A stretch of 49,862 nucleotides of DNA from an uncultured Clostridium sp. (GTDB lineage Bacteria; Bacillota; Clostridia; TANB77; CAG-508), in NCBI GenBank assembly GCA_947653235.1, contig CANTGH010000008.1:1-49862 (forward strand), in the 5' to 3' direction. Shown piece by piece: positions 45,787 through 49,862 of the stretch. Position 1 is the stretch's first letter. Each line of letters starts with the position of its first letter. Below the pieces are notes generated by a model. That model did not search any database. It worked only from the letters and a program-made list of their open reading frames with translations, and was not told the DNA's origin. Both the position numbers and the translations under genes were made by a program.

Positions 45787-45813
45787 ATAGTATGTCAAAA
45801 TCCGATAGTATGT
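45787..45813 (-). promoter_or_regulatory. Direct repeats in the zupT promoter region
   Basis: ATAGTATGT occurs at 45787-45795 and 45805-45813, exactly 18 bp apart, over the likely -10 (TACTAT) and the region just upstream. It could be an operator for a metal-responsive regulator. Confidence 0.45.
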
Positions 45814-45895
45814 TAAACTTTACGACAAAAATTCACATTTTTTAAGATTGGCAACTTATGGTTGCGTGTTTTTGTCTTTTTGACAAGTGTTTTTG

Positions 45896-45920
45896 AGTTG
45901 TCAAGAAAAAATTGACAACT
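45896..45920. repeat. Inverted repeat, copy 1
   Basis: AGTTGTCAA, 7-nt spacer GAAAAAA, TTGACAACT; perfect 9-bp arms. The left flank (from about 45868, TTTGTCTTTTTGACAA) also matches copy 2. Confidence 0.75.
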
Positions 45921-45996
45921 GATTTTGAACCATTAAGGAATTCTGAATTGTTGAATTTTAGGCAGATTTTTCTTTTTACACATTGTAAGTTATCGC

Positions 45997-46641
45997 TTAA
46001 ATATATTTAATTTTTTTTAATTTTTTATCATATTCTAATAATTGTTTTCTAGTAATTATCTTATCATTAACCCTCTCTAAGTATATTATTTGTTTTATTC
46101 CCTTATTAAGCATTTCTATAGCTTTCTTACTTCTAAAACAATATTGATTTCCATAATGTTTTATTGTGTTTTCTAAATCTTCAAAAGTTGTAATATCCCC
46201 CTTAATATTATAGTTAATAGATTTTATTTTATTTTTTATTGATGAAAATTGAATATCTTCACCATGAAAACAATCTATAGCAGATTTATATTCATAAGCA
46301 TTTCCTATCATAGGACCACATATAATGTCGATATTTTCAAATTTAGGTATAATTTCATTTACAACTGATTCTGCCTCATATCTACAAAGATAACATAAAT
46401 AATTATATTCTTCTCCACCTCCAGTATAATCTAATATATTCAATGATATATTATTAAAATCAATTTCACTTTCATAAACTGCACCTTTACCTGTATATCT
46501 ACTTTTTCTCTTAGCCCATTTTTTTGCTTGATATATATTAGATGTTAAATATAATCCAATTCCAAAATCATTATCTTCCTTACTTTTTGTATTATCTAAA
46601 TATACTAAATCAATTTTATCTGTTCCATGATATAACTTCAT
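45997..46641 (-). CDS. DUF3990 protein (ADP-ribosyltransferase-like fold)
   Basis: A 214-residue protein starting MKLYHGTDKIDLVYL, then DFGIGLYLTSN and QAKKWAKRK, the DUF3990 pattern, related to small ADP-ribosyltransferase-like proteins often seen in toxin-type loci. The catalytic state is not clear. The partner gene usually found beside it was not recognised; the 85 nt upstream contain only short possible peptides. Very AT-rich. Promoter not obvious. Confidence 0.7.
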   Translation of the reverse strand: MKLYHGTDKIDLVYLDNTKSKEDNDFGIGLYLTSNIYQAKKWAKRKSRYTGKGAVYESEIDFNNISLNILDYTGGGEEYNYLCYLCRYEAESVVNEIIPKFENIDIICGPMIGNAYEYKSAIDCFHGEDIQFSSIKNKIKSINYNIKGDITTFEDLENTIKHYGNQYCFRSKKAIEMLNKGIKQIIYLERVNDKIITRKQLLEYDKKLKKIKYI

Positions 46642-46726
46642 ATTATTTTCTCGTCTTTCTTCAACTTACTATCTCTCCATTTTTCTTTATTTTTCAAATA
46701 ATAAATTACTCCAATCATTTACTTGA

Positions 46727-47095
46727 TTATATTCCTACACCGTCAATATTTTTTAACATTTCTATTGCATCCTCTTCATTTTCTACAAAAAATATATCAT
46801 TTCCTTTATTGCTTTCATAGATGAAATCCTTTAACGGTTTACTGGTATATAAAGAATAGTCTCCAAAAATAGCAAATTTCATCTGATAATTGATAAATTT
46901 TTGCAAAATTTCTCCTGCTAATCCTGTACTTAATATAAAGAAATCTTCCACGACAGCCTCTTTATTTAATGCTATTTTATGGCAGTTTGTTTCATATTTT
47001 ACACTCATCATAAAATCGATCGCTGACTCCACATCTTTTATAACAATTTCGTTACTTTTTACAATTGCTATATCCTTTATCTTTTTTGTTTCCAT
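46727..47095 (-). CDS. DUF4180 protein
   Basis: A 122-residue soluble protein matching DUF4180: DVESAIDFMMSVKYETNCH, EDFFILSTGLAGEILQKF, FAIFGDYSLYTSKPLKDFIY, NDIFFV. The family has no established function and is often near regulators. Own promoter at 47134-47162; AAGGAGAG before the ATG. Confidence 0.85.
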   Translation of the reverse strand: METKKIKDIAIVKSNEIVIKDVESAIDFMMSVKYETNCHKIALNKEAVVEDFFILSTGLAGEILQKFINYQMKFAIFGDYSLYTSKPLKDFIYESNKGNDIFFVENEEDAIEMLKNIDGVGI

Positions 47096-47133
47096 TTGAC
47101 TCTCTCCTTAAAATTGATTATCTAATTCCTTTT

Positions 47134-47162
47134 AGAATAGCATATGTTTCCGAAAAAGTCAA
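47134..47162 (-). promoter_or_regulatory. Promoter for the DUF4180 gene
   Basis: TTGACT (47157-47162), 17 bp ending TGC, TATTCT (47134-47139). Confidence 0.65.
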
Positions 47163-47203
47163 ATTTTGTATGTTAATCCATAATTTGTCTTTTTGACAAC
47201 CAT

Positions 47204-47236
47204 CTTCAGTTGTCAAGAAAAAATTGACTACTGAAG
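47204..47236. repeat. Inverted repeat, copy 2
   Basis: CTTCAGTTGTCAA, spacer GAAAAAA, TTGACTACTGAAG; 12 of 13 arm positions pair. It shares its core and left flank with copy 1. Confidence 0.75.
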
Positions 47237-47281
47237 AAAACGTTTGAAAATACACAGTTTCAGACGTACTTCAACTTATCT

Positions 47282-48469
47282 TCAATACATAATATCAATA
47301 TCCACATTATTTTTTATTCCATCGACTTTTCCTGATTCGCTCATCTGCCAAATTGCATAGTCTCCTTCATACGTCACTTTTGTGTTATATTGTGCCAGCC
47401 AAATTTCATATTCGCACGGATACCAAATTTGTTCTAAATACACTTTGCTACTATATAGCATTCCTTTATAGCCTGCTTTTTCGACTGTATCTAAAAAAGA
47501 ATTGGCTACTTTGTTAATCGTATAAAAACTCATGCCAGCTTGGTTAAAAGAATTCCAATTTTCCCAATCAAAAGCAATTGGCAAATCAATCTCATAATTG
47601 CCTAGCTGTTCCTTGACCCATTCGGCTTGCTTTTGGGCTTGCTCCACATTTTTCGCATAGGAATAAAAATAAATCCCAACGGGAATTCCAACTGCTTTGG
47701 CACCTTCTATGTTGGCTATAAAACATGGATCTAATAGACATTCTCCATCATACTCGGTCTGATAGCCAATTCTTAGCATCGCAAATTCAATACCAGCATT
47801 TTTGACAGCCTGCCAATCGATTTCTTCTTGCCATTTGGAAACATCGATTCCGATTTTATTTTCTGGGGTTTTGTATTTCTCGAAAATCTCCTGTATTGCC
47901 ATGGTTTTCACTTTTTCATTTTTCTTTTGACTTTTTTCTTTCACATGAAGCACAAAATCTTTCTTGGCTTGATTGCCACTTGAATCTGTTACCCTATACG
48001 TCAAAGGATAGTCTCCAATGGTTTGAACATCGTACTGACCAAGGATTTCTCTGGTTGGATTGTCATCTTCATCATCACCACTTAGGAGAACATCTTCTAA
48101 TTTTTTGTCAAAACCAACATTTACGGTATATGAATCACCACTAAAAATTTGTGGCGGATTATGGTCTACTACTTGGATGGTAAATTCGGTTGTTCGTGTT
48201 TTGTTTTTCCAATTTTTATATTCCAATAAAATGGTTTTTTCTCCTAATGTTTCGGTATCGATTTGAGTATCGTTGACTAAGGTTCCATTCAAATGTTCGA
48301 TAAAATCCGATACCTTTGCTTTTTGGCCAAATTCAATCTTCAAATCTTCTTTTAAAGTAAGTGCTTCTGCTTCCATTTTTTGATTTTGTTGGTACTTCCA
48401 AAAAACAATTCCAGCTAGAAGGATGACTGCTGATAGAATAAATATTCTTCTTCTTTTTTTCTCTTTCAT
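47282..48469 (-). CDS. Exported GH25 lysozyme with Ig-like N-terminal domain
   Basis: A 395-residue protein: N-terminal membrane anchor or signal (about 8-25), a beta-sandwich region resembling bacterial Ig-like/DUF5011 domains (ITYRVTDSSGNQAKKD-type, about 100-180), then a GH25 lysozyme domain (GIDVSKWQEEIDW, FAMLRIGYQTE, catalytic FDWENW, WLAQYN). It cuts peptidoglycan glycan strands during growth or remodelling. The start at 48469 follows AAAGGAG. Confidence 0.88.
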   Translation of the reverse strand: MKEKKRRRIFILSAVILLAGIVFWKYQQNQKMEAEALTLKEDLKIEFGQKAKVSDFIEHLNGTLVNDTQIDTETLGEKTILLEYKNWKNKTRTTEFTIQVVDHNPPQIFSGDSYTVNVGFDKKLEDVLLSGDDEDDNPTREILGQYDVQTIGDYPLTYRVTDSSGNQAKKDFVLHVKEKSQKKNEKVKTMAIQEIFEKYKTPENKIGIDVSKWQEEIDWQAVKNAGIEFAMLRIGYQTEYDGECLLDPCFIANIEGAKAVGIPVGIYFYSYAKNVEQAQKQAEWVKEQLGNYEIDLPIAFDWENWNSFNQAGMSFYTINKVANSFLDTVEKAGYKGMLYSSKVYLEQIWYPCEYEIWLAQYNTKVTYEGDYAIWQMSESGKVDGIKNNVDIDIMY

Positions 48470-48530
48470 AATTGTTTCTCCTTTGCCAATTATTAAATGA
48501 TAAAAGCTGGTAGATAACCCCCTTTGTTCC

Positions 48531-48565
48531 AAATGAGTTGTCAATTTTTTCTTGACAACTCATTT
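48531..48565. repeat. Inverted repeat, copy 3 (reverse orientation)
   Basis: AAATGAGTTGTCAA, spacer TTTTTTC, TTGACAACTCATTT; perfect 14-bp arms. The core is the reverse complement of copies 1 and 2, including the spacer. Confidence 0.8.
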
Positions 48566-48606
48566 TAGGTTTAATTTGTAATCTAAATAATTTTAAAAAA
48601 ATATTT

Positions 48607-49116
48607 CTAATCTTTTTTTCTGGTTAAGAAAATTCCAATGATTAATCCAATGAGGCTAATCGGTGCTATTTTGATAAATAACCATTCAAAACAACAAAAA
48701 ATAACTCCTAAAACAGCTTTTTCTGGGTCACTATAATCCCAATTTAAGTATGGACTGTTTAATAAAATGAAAGATATGAAAATAATTATTATAATGATAC
48801 ATAATGAGATTAGCAACCAATGAATTATTTTTCTTCTCTCATTCTTCCTTTGTGATAGTTGTAAGTTTATTATCTCTAATTTTTCAGAAATTGCTTTTAT
48901 ATCATCAACTTTAGATTCAGTAATATTTTCTCCAAGCAAATTACTTACAGGTGTTTCAAGAACTTCTGATATTGTGATTAACATTTCCGCGTCAGGAACT
49001 GATAACCCTTGTTCCCATTTAGAAATTGTTTGTCTAACTACATTTAGCTTTATAGCAAGTTCTTCTTGCGAAAGTCCTTTCGATTTTCTTATAAATTTGA
49101 TGTTTTCTTTTAACAC
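48607..49116 (-). CDS. XRE-family membrane-anchored repressor
   Basis: A 169-residue protein: an N-terminal helix-turn-helix of the XRE/SinR type (IRKSKGLSQEELAIKLNVV, QTISKWEQGLSVPDAEML), a coiled linker and two or three C-terminal membrane helices. Such proteins often sense envelope state and repress their own or nearby genes. It starts at a GTG at 49116, 10 nt after AAGGAG; no ATG is suitably placed. A palindrome lies across its -35 box. Confidence 0.82.
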   Translation of the reverse strand: MLKENIKFIRKSKGLSQEELAIKLNVVRQTISKWEQGLSVPDAEMLITISEVLETPVSNLLGENITESKVDDIKAISEKLEIINLQLSQRKNERRKIIHWLLISLCIIIIIIFISFILLNSPYLNWDYSDPEKAVLGVIFCCFEWLFIKIAPISLIGLIIGIFLTRKKD

Positions 49117-49146
49117 TTTACAACAACTCCTTTCTTTCCTAAAACT

Positions 49147-49180
49147 ATTATATAAAGAAGCGTCCGTTGCTACAAGCAAT
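49147..49180 (-). promoter_or_regulatory. Promoter and likely operator of the XRE gene
   Basis: TTGTAG (49170-49175), 17 bp, TATAAT (49147-49152). GTTGC-TACAA-GCAAT (49166-49180) is an inverted repeat centred on the -35 box, a plausible autorepression site. Confidence 0.55.
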
Positions 49181-49294
49181 GCTTATTAACATTTTAAATT
49201 TATCTACATAAATGAGTATTTTGTTTTTGATTTTATTGCCCTATCGTTTTCATATGGTACTTTAAATAATGCTCTTATTCCATATTCTATTGTT

Positions 49295-49657
49295 TTAAAG
49301 CTGTTTTCCTTTTTTATAAATGCTTTCACAAGATTTACAAGTAATTTTCATTTCGTAACTAGCCACTTTTTTATCTAATATTGTAATTAAAGGTTCCTTA
49401 TCTTTTGGGCAGCAAAATCTATTCTTTATCATAACTAATTCATCATTGCAATCTCTACCTATGTTACTATCTTCAAAATCCAATAATGCACTACCTTGAC
49501 TTCCACAATTGCATTTATATTTTAATTCTAACCTATCATAAGTCGAATAACATAAATATCCTATATTTTCATTACATTTATCACAATACATCCATCCACC
49601 ATAATTAGTTGCTAATCTTGTATTTTCTAATTCTTTACTTTTTAATATTCTTGCCAT
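49295..49657 (-). CDS. Cysteine-motif (zinc-finger-like) protein of unknown function
   Basis: A 120-residue soluble protein with three CxxC-type pairs (CDKCNENIGY, KCNCGSQGSA with RFCCPKDK, and a C-terminal CKSCESIY), so it probably binds one or two zinc ions. Not recognised. GGAGA precedes the ATG at 49657. Confidence 0.65.
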   Translation of the reverse strand: MARILKSKELENTRLATNYGGWMYCDKCNENIGYLCYSTYDRLELKYKCNCGSQGSALLDFEDSNIGRDCNDELVMIKNRFCCPKDKEPLITILDKKVASYEMKITCKSCESIYKKGKQL

Positions 49658-49699
49658 AATTTTATCTCCTCTCAAATAAAAAATTGTAAAGTTGTAAAT

Positions 49700-49862
49700 C
49701 TAATACTTTTTTAGTAGTTTAGAAATTAATGCTCTGCAAGTGTTCATTTGAATGCAAGCATAAAAATTATTCGTTACTTCTTTACCTTTCCCAATTGTTG
49801 TTGCATGATTTGCATCTTCTTCCGTTTCCCAAAGAACAAAATCAGTCCATATATCTCCTTGT
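49700..49862 (-). CDS. C-terminal part of a gene cut by the window edge
   Basis: An open frame of 53 codons runs from the right edge to a TAG at 49700. It reads WTDFVLWETEEDANHATTIG ... FYACIQMNTC, which resembles the end of small ferredoxin-like/ABM-fold proteins (a helix with TEEDA and a final strand). The rest lies outside the window, so the product is uncertain. Confidence 0.5.
   Translation of the reverse strand, partial: QGDIWTDFVLWETEEDANHATTIGKGKEVTNNFYACIQMNTCRALISKLLKKY

Noticed and set aside
46642..46726. Peptide of about 26 codons upstream of the DUF3990 gene
   Set aside because: Too short and without a convincing ribosome site; it does not resemble the usual partner of DUF3990 proteins.
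49204..49329. Small minus-strand frame of 41 codons before the XRE gene
   Set aside because: It starts with GTG, has no ribosome site, overlaps the zinc-finger-like gene and has no recognisable features. It could be a remnant.

Overview
The window is AT-rich and almost every gene is on the minus strand. The gene content points to a spore-forming low-GC Firmicute. It has a Spo0E-family phosphatase, a PdaA-type cortex deacetylase, a SleB-type germination hydrolase, WG-repeat and Cys/Gly-rich small proteins, and pilin-like proteins with the N-terminal pattern common in uncultured gut Clostridia. I infer an uncultured gut clostridium; the exact clade cannot be proven from the window. No rRNA, tRNA, CRISPR array or insertion sequence was seen.

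The main result is a decoding anomaly. Eight genes, several normally essential (murE, plsY, gpsA, radA, a pdaA homologue, a sleB homologue, a TauE-like half transporter, a large membrane protein), are each interrupted by one or two +1 frameshifts, ten in all. Every one has the same form: an in-frame CGG codon at which the frame must advance by one base, so that C|GGN is read as Gly. At nearly every site this restores a conserved family glycine (RadA Walker A, MurE GGDRD, GpsA GVELGGALKN, PlsY GHTFP, SleB C-terminus). By my reading no other gene contains an in-frame CGG, except the first gene (99-788), which has three and looks foreign. About 120 CGG trinucleotides lie out of frame in the same genes. 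This looks like genome-wide +1 shifting or four-base decoding at CGG, not ten independent mutations or random sequencing errors.

Layout: 1-0.9 kb, a foreign-looking gene with a zinc-finger-like motif. 1-2.5 kb, murE (plus strand). 2.6-8 kb, pdaA, Spo0E-like, lgt, the paired M16 peptidase-like genes ymfF/ymfH, and sleB. 8-13.4 kb, a starch-binding-like protein, small proteins, a split TauE-like exporter and an 805-residue secreted hydrolase with nine C-terminal repeats. 13.4-17.4 kb, an HD / SecD-like / SecF-like / unknown operon. 17.4-20.9 kb, a single-chain restriction-modification enzyme and a YgjP-type metalloprotease. 20.9-27.7 kb, plsY-gpsA-zinc ribbon-ppaC-WG repeat-DUF3592-ynbB. 27.7-31.3 kb, dCMP deaminase, membrane protein and der. 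31.3-38.4 kb, a long run glmU, MazF-like, GH15, HTH, radA, cyclophilin, pilin-like. 38.4-43.1 kb, O-methyltransferase, and glgP with a pilin-like gene. 43.2-49.9 kb, unknown proteins, a ZIP transporter, DUF3990 and DUF4180 genes, a GH25 lysozyme, an XRE repressor, a zinc-finger-like protein and a gene cut by the window edge. The last 4 kb carries a family of inverted repeats built on GTTGTCAA.

Promoters are very close to TTGACA-17-TATAAT and hairpin terminators are clear, so most transcription units can be drawn. Three sites have a consensus promoter followed within about 50 nt by a terminator, suggesting tiny stand-alone transcripts. No gene-free stretch exceeds 300 bases.
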